A DNA stretch of 64,000 bases from positions 1 through 64,000 of the forward strand of contig NZ_CP089507.1 of assembly GCF_021233355.1 (NCBI RefSeq), given 5' to 3'. Below the pieces are notes generated by a model that saw nothing but the letters and a program-made list of their open reading frames with translations, made no database searches and was not told the DNA's origin. Source of the stretch: Luteimonas fraxinea (GTDB taxonomy: Bacteria; Pseudomonadota; Gammaproteobacteria; Xanthomonadales; Xanthomonadaceae). Numbering within the stretch: position 1 is the stretch's first letter; each line of letters begins with the position of its first letter. Shown here piece by piece: positions 27,998-40,081 of the stretch. The position numbers and the translations under genes were made by a program.

Positions 27998-28079
27998 AAT
28001 TTACTTTGGCGCCAGCGCCGGTAACGTTTCATTTTCCTTCAGTAAGCGTTGACACCTGTAAAGGCGCATTGCTCCATCT

Positions 28080-28865
28080 CTACGACGACAGCAAGATCGA
28101 GATGCGACCTTCGAAATTTCGGATGATCTGCACTAGGCTGTCATGGGGAATCAGCGCAGGTCCATGTTCTTTCTGAATCCACAGATTTCCAGCCTCGTCG
28201 CGAACCGTCCATACTCCAGCGACGCCGTACTGATCCACGATCTGAATGTTCCCCACCGGGAGCCCGCAGCCACGGGGGATGCGTAAGCAGTTGTCAATTG
28301 CCGAGAACCGCGCAAATCCTACGCTGTGCGCTCTAACGAATAGTCGGCCTTCCACCTCATGCGCTGTTCGTCCGTTACGGTCCTGATAGATAGACACGGT
28401 CAAATACTGCGTATCAACAGCGCTTAGCTTTGTTGCCCAGATCGGGTCGTGCAGGTTGCCCACAACGGCAACATAGCGGGGTATGTAGCTCAAAAGGTCC
28501 TCGGCTTGTTCACGGGTCAGGTCTTTAAATGCCCGTACCAAGCTCGTAACACAGGAGTGCTCCGGGTCGCCATAGCGAAAGCAGCGAACTTGAGGCAGAA
28601 CGTGGTGTTCCAGCGAATGACCTGCCAGTTCGACCTCGACGACGAACCAATGCGACAAGCTCTTGTGAACAAGCGCCAGATCCGCAACGCGACGCTCGCC
28701 CTCTAGGACGAACGCTCCAGCGAACACGCCGCAACGATACTCCGGCATCAAACACGACAGTGCTTTAACGACTTCAGCCTCGAAGTCACCTTCGACATAT
28801 GTCGTTGGATCGACAAGTTGAAAAATGTTGTCGGGGTGGCACTCGCCGGTCAATAGCTTTTTCAT
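28080..28865 (-). CDS. Probable PD-(D/E)XK-fold protein of the five-gene system
   Basis: The 261-residue protein is not one I can name. Its first 150 residues fit a restriction-endonuclease-like fold: a helix with an acidic residue (EGDFEAEVVKALSCL, about 25-39), a strand with aspartate (RRVADLALVHKS, about 58-69), and a strand WFVVEVEL (about 73-80) in the place of the ExK motif. Here lysine is replaced by glutamate (EVE), so catalysis is uncertain. The C-terminal third (VWTVRDEAGNLWIQKE) is beta-rich and may bind DNA. ATG 28865 overlaps the helicase stop (ATGA), so it is coupled to it. It is the last gene of the operon and the likely effector or DNA-binding subunit. Confidence 0.5.
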   Translation of the reverse strand: MKKLLTGECHPDNIFQLVDPTTYVEGDFEAEVVKALSCLMPEYRCGVFAGAFVLEGERRVADLALVHKSLSHWFVVEVELAGHSLEHHVLPQVRCFRYGDPEHSCVTSLVRAFKDLTREQAEDLLSYIPRYVAVVGNLHDPIWATKLSAVDTQYLTVSIYQDRNGRTAHEVEGRLFVRAHSVGFARFSAIDNCLRIPRGCGLPVGNIQIVDQYGVAGVWTVRDEAGNLWIQKEHGPALIPHDSLVQIIRNFEGRISILLSS

Positions 28866-30019
28866 GCCCGGCTCCACGTCACAGTTGCTACGCCTTCAAG
28901 GCGCTCCTCTTCCTCTTTGAGCCGCTGGATTTCCGGGCCGGTCGCGACGAGCGTATAGATTGAGGCGCCATCCTTGCCCTTCGCGGGGCGCACGACCCGG
29001 CCCAGACGTTGGATACGCTGGCGCCGCGTCGCCGTACTAGCGGCAATGATGCCGACTTCGGTTTCTGGCACGTTGAAGCCTTCGTCGAGCGCACGACACG
29101 TCACCAACACATCGATTTCACCGCGCCGGTACCGCCCCAACATCGCGGCTTTCGTGCGGAGCGGCATCTTGGAGTGATAGACGCCGCTCCTGACACCGTT
29201 CTCGGATAGCACGCCGTGGATCAGGTCGCAGGCTTCGATATCTTCATGAAAGATCAGGATACGCTTGCCGCGGTTGGCTGCTACCAGCTTTAACGCCAAA
29301 CGTATGCGGTTCAGGCTGAGATTCAAGACGCGGGCACGCTTCAGGAACAGTGCAATCGTTTCCTCAGCTTCGGTCCCATGCTGGCTGATGGAGCGCGCTA
29401 TGGCCTTGCTGAGCTTGTCATATTCGGCTTGTCTGTCTGCTTCCAGCTCGAAGACTATGTTCTTTAGTTCGAAGGGCACGATTACACCGTCACGCAGTGC
29501 GTCGGCGTAGTCATAGCTGTAGATGATTTCGCCGAGTGCTGGTACGAGCACTTCCTTCAGGCCGTCGTCATACTGCCGTTCAGGCGTTGCCGAGAGGCCC
29601 AAAGACGCGAAGGTTGGAACTTGAAGTGCCGAACGGAACTGCTCAGATGCAGCTTTGTGACACTCATCAACGATTAGGAAGCACTTATGCTGCTCCTGCA
29701 TGCGCTCAGGCAACTTGGCGGCCGTGTTAAGCACTGCGATGTTAATCGCCCCAAGACGGAAGCGCAGGCTCCCAGTGATGATGTTGATCTCATCTAGATC
29801 AAGATCGAAGTAGCTTGCTGCCTCTTCCCACCATTGCTCCAGCAGCGCCGCGGTCGGGACGACGATGAGTGTCGCGACCGGCCGAATGCGATCGACGCAT
29901 GACAGCGCAAACACTGTCTTGCCGCCGCCCGTAACGACGCTTACGATGCCGCGATAGTTGGCTTGCTCCCAACTAGCGAGCGCATCGACTTGCCACCCTC
30001 GCGGCGTCAATTTAGGCAT
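28862..30019 (-). CDS. SF2 DEAD/DEAH-type helicase
   Basis: This 385-residue protein is a compact superfamily 2 helicase like the SSL2/XPB and type III restriction groups. A Q-motif-like LTPRGWQVDAL starts it. Motif I is VTGGGKT (29-35), Ia VVPTAAL, II DECH (118-121) and III SATP (143-146). The C-terminal RecA fold has ILIFHEDIEACD, TCRALDEGFNVPE (motif V) and QRIQRLGRVVRP (motif VI). There is no fused nuclease or specificity domain; those roles would fall to neighbours. It starts 11 bases after the GHKL ATPase gene and overlaps the nuclease-like gene. It probably translocates on DNA in the defence complex. Confidence 0.88.
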   Translation of the reverse strand: MPKLTPRGWQVDALASWEQANYRGIVSVVTGGGKTVFALSCVDRIRPVATLIVVPTAALLEQWWEEAASYFDLDLDEINIITGSLRFRLGAINIAVLNTAAKLPERMQEQHKCFLIVDECHKAASEQFRSALQVPTFASLGLSATPERQYDDGLKEVLVPALGEIIYSYDYADALRDGVIVPFELKNIVFELEADRQAEYDKLSKAIARSISQHGTEAEETIALFLKRARVLNLSLNRIRLALKLVAANRGKRILIFHEDIEACDLIHGVLSENGVRSGVYHSKMPLRTKAAMLGRYRRGEIDVLVTCRALDEGFNVPETEVGIIAASTATRRQRIQRLGRVVRPAKGKDGASIYTLVATGPEIQRLKEEEERLEGVATVTWSRA

Positions 30020-30030
30020 ACCGCGGCTCT

Positions 30031-31635
30031 TCAGCTCTGGCCTGGAGCAGAATCGATCTTATTCCCGAATAGATCAGCCTCCGCCTGCGCGCGGACCTCG
30101 GCATCCGCGTTGTCGAGTTGTGTCGCCCGTGCTCGCAGCAAGTCATTCTTCAGGCGGCGCACGCTGTCAGGGTTGACGCGAGAGAGCAGTTTACTAGTTT
30201 TGAACTCGGCGACTGCGTCGAAGATGTACTGCTGCACGCATTCGTGCATTGAGTCCTTCGCCTCCAGCGTCTGGTAGTACGGATGCAAGCCATTGATAAT
30301 GACATGGAGAGTGCTGGGGTCCGCGCCTGGTACAAACGTGACGTGCGGCTCCCACTCGCTGGTCTCCTTCAGCGACATAACCACTTTCAAATCCGGAAGA
30401 ATGTCGAGCGTGACCAGTTCCTCTTCGGCGGTAAGCGTCTTCAAGATCTGTTGGTTGTTGGCTGCGGTTGTTTCCGGTGGTGGCAGGGCAGCGTTGTTCA
30501 GCGCGTCCTTGAACTCATTGCTTGTGAACTCACTTTGCATGCTCTTGGCGAACTCGCGTACTTGTTCCTTCGACCATTTTTGCCGTCCGCCACCTCGCCT
30601 GCTCTTGGCGTACTCCGCATAGGCTTTGGTCTCGTTAACAAGAAACTGCTCCAGCTTGTCCTCTTCGTCGCCCTCAAAAAGGATCGCATCTTTCGTATGG
30701 GACACAACGAAACCATCGAGTTGCAGGACACCAGTGAGCCGCTGCGCAACCAAGTTGTTGGCGCCTTCGTCATCGACACCGCCATAAATGGCCTTCGGCT
30801 TCCAGGCATTCGGGAAGCCCTGAATCTGACGACCATTCTGGAAGAGAGAGAAGCCACCGAATTTCCGACCACCCTTGCGTAGTACACCGATCCAGCCCTT
30901 GACCTTCTTGCCATCGATGTCGAGTTCCGGTAGATCACGGCACATGACCGTGCCAGACGGGTCGGTGTCCCAGTCGCTGTCCTGAGGCGGTGCCACTTCC
31001 TCGCCGTTGTAGGTCAACTTCAGTGCTACCTGGCCCTTGTCGTCTGGCCGCAGGTCAAACATGTACATCGAACCCAGATAGGTCTTGATGGTCTCTTCGG
31101 AGCGCTTCTGAATCACGCGGCGTAGGTCTGTGATCGTGATGCGCGTGTAGTGCACATCCTTGCTCACTGACTTCATGGTCAGCGGAACCTTCGCACCGTG
31201 ATTCGCAATCGCGTCGACATCGACCGTCGCGGTCCATTCTTCGCCGCTGCCCCATTCGCAGGTCGTCACGGACCACTTTGCGCCGATCCAGCATGCGGCC
31301 GTTTTCATGCCCATGCCATACTTCGATCGACCCTTGCTGTCAGCTGTTGGATTCGCGATCTTCAGCGCGGCGATCAAGTCTGCCTTGGTCATCCCAATCG
31401 AGTTGTCCTCGATCATGATTTCCTTGGTCTGTCGGTTGTGGACGATGGACACCGTCAGCGGCTGGCCTTCGGACTTCAGCAGTTCATCGACAAGCGTTCC
31501 ATAGTTAAGACGCGACTGGGTTGAGTTGTCTACGAACTCGGCTAGCGCGAACCACATCGTGTAGCTCAGACGGCTATAGGCATCGATCGCCTTTGGGCCG
31601 ACACTCAACTCGGCTTCGTCAATGTTCTGCGTCAT
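30031..31635 (-). CDS. GHKL (MORC/MutL/Hsp90-type) ATPase
   Basis: This 534-residue protein has an N-terminal GHKL ATP-binding domain. The N-box is WFALAEFVDNSTQ (28-40, with E33 and N37), G1 is IEDNSIGM (75-82) and G2 is KYGMGMKTAA (105-114). A second, S5-like domain follows (about 130-330), then a charged region with KSRRGGGRQKWSKEQ, and a C-terminal part that is probably helical. MORC-like ATPases of this type have been described in bacterial restriction-modification-like operons (Iyer, Abhiman and Aravind). They are expected to dimerise on ATP and clamp DNA. It stands between the methyltransferase and helicase genes of the same operon. Confidence 0.85.
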   Translation of the reverse strand: MTQNIDEAELSVGPKAIDAYSRLSYTMWFALAEFVDNSTQSRLNYGTLVDELLKSEGQPLTVSIVHNRQTKEIMIEDNSIGMTKADLIAALKIANPTADSKGRSKYGMGMKTAACWIGAKWSVTTCEWGSGEEWTATVDVDAIANHGAKVPLTMKSVSKDVHYTRITITDLRRVIQKRSEETIKTYLGSMYMFDLRPDDKGQVALKLTYNGEEVAPPQDSDWDTDPSGTVMCRDLPELDIDGKKVKGWIGVLRKGGRKFGGFSLFQNGRQIQGFPNAWKPKAIYGGVDDEGANNLVAQRLTGVLQLDGFVVSHTKDAILFEGDEEDKLEQFLVNETKAYAEYAKSRRGGGRQKWSKEQVREFAKSMQSEFTSNEFKDALNNAALPPPETTAANNQQILKTLTAEEELVTLDILPDLKVVMSLKETSEWEPHVTFVPGADPSTLHVIINGLHPYYQTLEAKDSMHECVQQYIFDAVAEFKTSKLLSRVNPDSVRRLKNDLLRARATQLDNADAEVRAQAEADLFGNKIDSAPGQS

Positions 31636-31684
31636 TCGTTAGCTCCCCCAGGTTTAAGAAACATGCCCAACCTTCGTCGGCGGC

Positions 31685-32677
31685 TTAGGATACTGAAAAC
31701 GAGTCGAGGGTTATGCCATCGCCGAAGCGTCCACGGGACCCTTTAATGTATTCCTCAGATGCCTCGATGCTGATCCAAAACCGCTCAAGATCCTCTGCAG
31801 CGCAACCCGTAGTGTTGCTGCCACCGAACGGGTCTAAGACAATGTCACCCGGCTCCGTCAGAAACTTGATGAAGAACTTTGCTAGATCGCTTGGCATCCG
31901 TGCCGGGTGCAGTTGGAATTGGTTTTCCCTGCAATACGTCTGATATGCGTCGGAGGCTAGTGTATTTGCATATGTCAGAACGTTCGAAGGAATTGCACCA
32001 CCATTGTTCTTCAGGAACGAGGTCTCTCCGATGTCATGTTCCGAGGGGCGCTTACCGGCGTTGTACGAGCCTTTTTTCAGCAAATCCTTCATGGACTTGC
32101 TGTATTCCTGGAGCACGCGCTGATTGCTCGCTTTGGGTTTCTCGTTTGGTGACAGCCACCACAGCTTCGTGAAACTATCTTTCACCCTAATACGCTCGAC
32201 ATTGACCCACTGTGCCGGTGACGGCAACTTCGCCGGGTTCTGCCAGATGAACTCTTGGCAGAGGTGAAGATCGTTCTTGGATTGAAACTCAAGAAGCGCG
32301 CGTAGCGCCAGTGTGGACATTACTGGCGAGCCAGGCTCCCAAGAGTTTCCCATCTCGATCACGATAGATCCGTCCGGTGTGAGCATTTTCTTGAAGAGCG
32401 GGCCGAACGTGCAAAGCCAGCGGATATAACTTTCCCCCGTCTCATTGCCATAGCGCTTCTTACGGTTCAGTGGGAACGGCGGTGATGTGAAGATCAAGTT
32501 CACCTTGCCTTCAAAACGCGCCAGCGATCCGTCGCCAAGAATTTCGTCGGACTTGCCGTGGAGCATGCGGCCCCGTGCAGTTGCGTAGGCAACGTTGGAT
32601 GGCGGCCGCCCCATGAAGGGGTTCATCAGCCGCGCACTTGCGTCTTCTCCCGTGGTTACTAGCGTAGTTGTCTGCAT
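31685..32677 (-). CDS. Site-specific DNA methyltransferase (amino-MTase, beta class)
   Basis: The 330-residue protein is an N4-cytosine/N6-adenine methyltransferase with permuted motifs. The catalytic motif IV is LIFTSPPFPL (61-70); the SPP[FY] form is most common in N4-cytosine enzymes. The AdoMet-binding motif I, IVLDPFGGSNTTG, lies near the C-terminus (about 282-294). The target-recognition part between includes LCQEFIWQNPAKLPSP. ATG 32677 (MQTTTLVTTG) is preferred. An in-frame upstream extension overlaps the regulator gene. It probably marks host DNA so that the ATPase-helicase-nuclease proteins attack only unmarked DNA. The recognition site is unknown. Confidence 0.85.
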   Translation of the reverse strand: MQTTTLVTTGEDASARLMNPFMGRPPSNVAYATARGRMLHGKSDEILGDGSLARFEGKVNLIFTSPPFPLNRKKRYGNETGESYIRWLCTFGPLFKKMLTPDGSIVIEMGNSWEPGSPVMSTLALRALLEFQSKNDLHLCQEFIWQNPAKLPSPAQWVNVERIRVKDSFTKLWWLSPNEKPKASNQRVLQEYSKSMKDLLKKGSYNAGKRPSEHDIGETSFLKNNGGAIPSNVLTYANTLASDAYQTYCRENQFQLHPARMPSDLAKFFIKFLTEPGDIVLDPFGGSNTTGCAAEDLERFWISIEASEEYIKGSRGRFGDGITLDSFSVS

Positions 32678-32753
32678 GCGGGCCTGTGGTTCTACTTGAG
32701 TTCTGTTGAAGACGGATAATTTAGACTTGGTGGTAACGCGACACAGTGTCCAG

Positions 32754-33071
32754 CTATGCAGCGATGATCTCCACCCCACGCTTTTGCACGAGGTGCAGCA
32801 GCTTCAAGGCGGTACCTGCGGGCCTCTTCTGGCCGATCTCCCACTTCTGCACAGTGGAGACGCTGGTGTTGAGCAAGCGTGCAAAAACGGCTTGGCTGAC
32901 GTGCGAATCCTCTCTGATGCGCTTGATCTCATCCGGTTGGAGCGGCGAGACCGGAGGCACGCTCAGCTGATCGAACTCGCGGAGCGTGACCTGATCCATC
33001 GCGCCGGCTCTGCTGAGGCCTCTTACAGTCCCATGCGCAGCTTTCAAAAGGTGCGACTCGGTTTTTCGCAT
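32754..33071 (-). CDS. HigA/NadS-like HTH regulator (orphan antitoxin type)
   Basis: This 105-residue protein has the form of HigA2/NadS-type antitoxins: an N-terminal arm (LLKAAHGTVRGLSRAGAMD, VTLREFDQL), then an XRE HTH IKRIREDSHVSQAVFARLLN, SVSTVQKWEIGQKRPAG and the end LLHLVQKRG. These normally follow a RelE/HigB toxin gene. None is present in the 280 bases upstream. It is the first gene of the methyltransferase operon and carries its own promoter with a perfect operator-like palindrome, so it is probably a repressor controlling the whole system. Confidence 0.78.
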   Translation of the reverse strand: MRKTESHLLKAAHGTVRGLSRAGAMDQVTLREFDQLSVPPVSPLQPDEIKRIREDSHVSQAVFARLLNTSVSTVQKWEIGQKRPAGTALKLLHLVQKRGVEIIAA

Positions 33072-33140
33072 GACTTTGCCTTTGTCCGATCAATGGCCAC
33101 TTCGTGCAGGATCGCTGGTCCCCATACAAGCCGACGCAAT

Positions 33141-33168
33141 TTTATAGCACCAGGTGATACCTGTGCAA
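33141..33168 (-). promoter_or_regulatory. Promoter with embedded operator for the five-gene operon
   Basis: On the minus strand, -35 TTGCAC (33168-33163) and -10 TATAAA (33146-33141) are 16 bases apart. Between them lies a perfect dyad CAGGT-N3-ACCTG (33151-33163). An HTH protein bound there would block the polymerase, so autorepression by the first gene product is likely. Transcription would start about 60 bases before ATG 33071. Confidence 0.6.
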
Positions 33169-33347
33169 ACTCAGATCGACGCTGAAGCAACGCCGCTACC
33201 AGAGTGCTCCCGATTGCCCGTCACGGAAGCGGTCGGCGGCGTACCGAGATGGCTAATCGATACGCCCTGCCTTGCCACAGCAGGTTGTCGCGATCGCCAT
33301 CGATAGCCACCATGACACTCATTACGAACCCCCATGGAATCTGGACG

Positions 33348-33704
33348 ATGGCTGCCTCGGAACCGCTCAAGACCTCGACACGACCCGATGCTTCCCTGCC
33401 CCACCCCAGCACGGTGCAGTACGCCGAGCTTCCGCAGTTCCCGAAGGGATCACCACTGCCCTTTCGCCGCACGATCCGCCGGCGCGAACTGCATCAGATT
33501 GTGCCCCTGGCGGAGACCACCATCTACGAAATGGAGCAACGCGGCGAATTTCCCCGGCGCTTCAGGCTGACACCGCGCTGTGTGGTCTGGGATCTGGAAG
33601 AAGTCGAAGCCTGGGTCGAAGCTAGGAAACAGGCCTCACGTCCTCTCAAGGCCGACGTGCATGCTGGCCCGGACGTCAGACAGCGCCGATACCGGCCCGT
33701 GTGA
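33348..33704 (+). CDS. AlpA-family regulator
   Basis: The conserved part is RRELHQIVPLAETTIYEMEQ, then RGEFPRRFRLTPRCVVWDLEEVEAWVEARK in outline. This is the AlpA (prophage CP4-57 regulator/excisionase) fold that recognises att-proximal sites and activates or assists P4-type integrases. The product is about 118 residues if it starts at ATG 33348; another in-frame ATG at 33312 is possible and neither has a strong ribosome site. It is divergent from the methyltransferase operon. It stands about 560 bases from the integrase gene, as in many P4-type islands, which supports a role in excision. Confidence 0.75.
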   Translation: MAASEPLKTSTRPDASLPHPSTVQYAELPQFPKGSPLPFRRTIRRRELHQIVPLAETTIYEMEQRGEFPRRFRLTPRCVVWDLEEVEAWVEARKQASRPLKADVHAGPDVRQRRYRPV

Positions 33705-33753
33705 TGAGTGGTCCCGCCCAGACCGTGCACACGTGCAAAAAAGCGCGTTGCCC

Positions 33754-33820
33754 GCGCAAATTCGATTACGGGCGCAAAAAACGATTATGGAAGCACACAT
33801 CTGCGCAAAGCCGATTACGG
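33754..33820 (+). repeat. Three imperfect direct repeats downstream of the AlpA gene
   Basis: The pattern GCGCAAA-N2/3-CGATTAYGG occurs at 33754-33771, 33772-33790 and 33803-33820. The first two are adjacent and the third follows after 12 bases. They lie between the AlpA and integrase genes and may be binding sites for AlpA or another DNA-binding protein. Confidence 0.65.
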
Positions 33821-33952
33821 TTTATCAAAACAGCGAGAGGATCACTCAGAGTGACCTTTCTGCGTGAAAACCAAACCGCTGTGGTTGCTGACGATGCGCC
33901 CCTACCCTTTTCCCGTGTCCTGATCAGCCAGCCAGCGGGCCGAGAGCGCCGC

Positions 33953-34241
33953 TCATCCAACCAAAGCTTCCAGCTCCTTGGACGTCGAATGCGGCAGCCG
34001 GTGGCCCTTCTTTGCCAGCGAATAGCTACCCTTGGCCTGCAACCAGGTCAGAACATCCGCCAGATGCCAGATCGACGCACTGCCCAAGACCCGCCGCAAG
34101 GCGCGAGCGTTGTTGCCACCGACTTCGACGCGCCAGCCCTGCCCTTCGGAGTGACTGAGAGCTTCCTCGACCTCTTTCTTCGGATAAAAGGGACGGGCCG
34201 TCTGTGATCTCCAGTATGGGGATGAGCGGCAAGGTTGTCAC
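33953..34241 (-). pseudogene. Small hypothetical ICE protein (probably frameshifted)
   Basis: A minus-strand reading gives PLIPILEITDGP, then in another frame PFYPKKEVEEALSHSEGQGW, VGGNNARALRRVLGSASIWH, LADVLTWLQAKGSYSLAKKG, and the end STSKELEALVG. The joined product would be about 95 residues and looks like one protein. I infer one lost G near 34187. The likely GTG start at 34241 falls inside the hairpin after the integrase gene. Function unknown; the closing HRLPHSTSKELEAL suggests a small DNA-associated protein. Low confidence in the exact start. Confidence 0.45.
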
Positions 34242-34259
34242 ATGACAACCTTGCCGCTC
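34224..34259 (-). terminator. Perfect 17-base inverted repeat after the integrase gene
   Basis: GAGCGGCAAGGTTGTCA (34224-34240) and its exact complement (34243-34259) are separated by two bases and begin three bases after the integrase stop. It is a strong stem-loop and a probable terminator, without a U-run. Confidence 0.6.
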
Positions 34260-34261
34260 TA

Positions 34262-35518
34262 TCAGTACAGCGCGCTCAGCGCCGGCACCACCACGTTCCT
34301 CGGCACCAGCTTCGGCACGTAGGTCTGCCCGCCGCCCCAGGCTTCAACCAGGTTGGCCCACTCTTGCAGCATGTGGCGCCGCTGCTCGGCATACTCGGCC
34401 TTGTTGTAGACCGAGCGCGAAGAACGCCCGTCCTCGTGCGCCAAGCACTTCTCGATCCAGTCGCGGTTGAAGCCGATTTCGTTCAGCAGCGTCGAGCCGG
34501 TGCGGCGCAGGTCATGGACGGTGAACGGTTGCAGCGGCTGCCCTTTGGTTTTCGCGGCCTGTACTACGAGCTGCGTGACCCGATTCAAGGTCGCATTGGA
34601 CATGCACCGCTCGGCATCGTAACGAGACGGAAAGACGAACCTTGAACCCGCCGCGCAAGCGTGCAATGTGACGAAGATGTCGAGCGCCTGGCTCGACAGG
34701 TAGACCACGTGCGGATTGCGCCCCTTCATCCGCTGCTTCGGAATCGTCCAAGTCCCGCGCTCGAAGTTGACCTCATCCCAGGTGGCCTGGATCAGTTCGC
34801 TCTTTCGCACCAGCGTCAGCAGAATCAGGCGCAAGGCGAGCCTGATGGTCGGATAGGTCGCCACCGATTCCAGGTGCTGAATCACCAGCCGGATTTCCAG
34901 CGGCGACAAGGCTCGATCCTTGGGCACGAAGGTGGCGATCGAGGAGGCTCTCACGCTCTCCGCAGGGTTCTCCACCTTCTCGCCGTGGGCGATGGCGTAG
35001 ACATAGACCTGCTTCACGATGTCGCGAATCTGGACGGCCGTGGCCGGCGCCCCACGCTCCTTGACCTTGTTGCACAAGGCCCGAAGGTCTTCGGCCTGGA
35101 TCTCGGTCAGCAGGCGATTGCGGAAGACCGGCAGGATGTCCCGGTCGATGATGTGCTTACGCATGGCGCGGGTGCTGTCGGCCAACCTTGCATTGGCCAG
35201 CCATGCTTCCATTGCCGCGCCAAAAGTCTTGATGGCGACCACCCGCCGCTTTTCGCGTTGCTTTTCAAGCGCGGGGGATATGCCTGCCTGAACGGATTTG
35301 CGCGCCTCCAGAAGCAGTTCGCGCGCCATCGCCAGCGAGATACCGCCAGGGCCATAGCGTCCCAAGGTCAGCGTCTCACGACGGCCGTGGAGCCGGTAGT
35401 CGTAGCGGAAGGTGACGGTACCGCTGGGCGATACCGTCACGTACATCCCGTCTCGGTCAGAAGCCTTATAAATCTTGGACTTAGGCTTCAGATTTCGCAG
35501 TGCAGCGTCGGTCAGCAT
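34262..35518 (-). CDS. int: Tyrosine integrase (P4-type, DUF4102)
   Basis: This 418-residue integrase has the N-terminal arm-binding domain (MLTDAALRNLKP, KIYKASDRDGMYV, GRRETLTLGRYG; residues 1-90), a core-binding domain (about 95-190) and the catalytic domain. The catalytic residues are seen as arginine in LTLVRKSELIQATW, HDLRRTG (H-x-x-R), a histidine in CLAHEDG, and the tyrosine in SRSVYNKAEY. It reads away from guaA, with its start 300 bases from the guaA stop, the standard arrangement of a P4-type integrase beside its own attachment site. It should integrate and excise the ICE at guaA. No frameshift. Confidence 0.93.
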   Translation of the reverse strand: MLTDAALRNLKPKSKIYKASDRDGMYVTVSPSGTVTFRYDYRLHGRRETLTLGRYGPGGISLAMARELLLEARKSVQAGISPALEKQREKRRVVAIKTFGAAMEAWLANARLADSTRAMRKHIIDRDILPVFRNRLLTEIQAEDLRALCNKVKERGAPATAVQIRDIVKQVYVYAIAHGEKVENPAESVRASSIATFVPKDRALSPLEIRLVIQHLESVATYPTIRLALRLILLTLVRKSELIQATWDEVNFERGTWTIPKQRMKGRNPHVVYLSSQALDIFVTLHACAAGSRFVFPSRYDAERCMSNATLNRVTQLVVQAAKTKGQPLQPFTVHDLRRTGSTLLNEIGFNRDWIEKCLAHEDGRSSRSVYNKAEYAEQRRHMLQEWANLVEAWGGGQTYVPKLVPRNVVVPALSALY

Positions 35519-35546
35519 CGAGGTTTTCCTCCGGTTTTTCGACGGC

Positions 35547-35819
35547 TTTTACCGTCAGGGACCTGGAGGCCTGCTGATGCTCGGAAAGCCGCGTAAAACA
35601 AGCTTTCCCGAGAAGATTTTTACCGTCAAAGACGGTAAAAGTCTCAATAGTGAACGAGAGTGTCTTAATCCGGCCTCGATTCTTACCGCCAGCGCCACCG
35701 TCAGCTTGTTTTGCTAGCCGGCGATAGCCACCGATAGATGCCGTGACGTATTTACTTATTAAATCAACACGTTACGAAGTTTCTTCGATAGCTGGCGATA
35801 GTCCTCGAAGGACGTAAAA
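35547..35819. promoter_or_regulatory. Integrase promoter and candidate arm-type sites
   Basis: The unit TTTTACCGTC occurs at 35547-35556 and 35618-35627 and inverted at 35631-35640, where the last two form a hairpin. GGCGATAG occurs twice (about 35721 and 35793). Repeats between a P4-type integrase gene and its junction are expected arm-type binding sites. The stretch is AT-richer than its neighbours. Confidence 0.5.
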
Positions 35820-37400
<1,581 letters not shown>

Positions 37401-37520
37401 CGGCGTGGCTTTGTCTGAGATGTGGATGGCGCGTGGCGCTGGAAAATACGGTGTGTGAAGGCCGGATACGAAACGGGATCCGCTTTCGCGAATCCCGGAT
37501 CGGTGCGTAATGCCGCGGCC

Positions 37521-39972
<2,452 letters not shown>

Positions 39973-40081
39973 GCGGGCTCGAGCGTCTGGGGGCCCGCCA
40001 TTGTCCCCGATTCGGGCCCGGGCTTGCAGGCACCGGCATGCACCTCGATCCTGTCGGGCTTCCCGCACCCGGAGATTCTTC

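Noticed and set aside
27740..28024. Plus-strand frame of 94 codons between the defence operons
   Set aside because: The minus strand of the same DNA shows recognisable YhcG-domain residues, and this frame has no ribosome site or similarity.
33072..33200. A possible HigB/RelE toxin partner for the HTH regulator
   Set aside because: No frame on the minus strand gives more than short unrelated peptides, and the promoter occupies the space.
1..35000. Second copy of the guaA 3' end (other att site) inside the window
   Set aside because: I did not find it; the conjugation genes run past the left edge, so the site must be outside.
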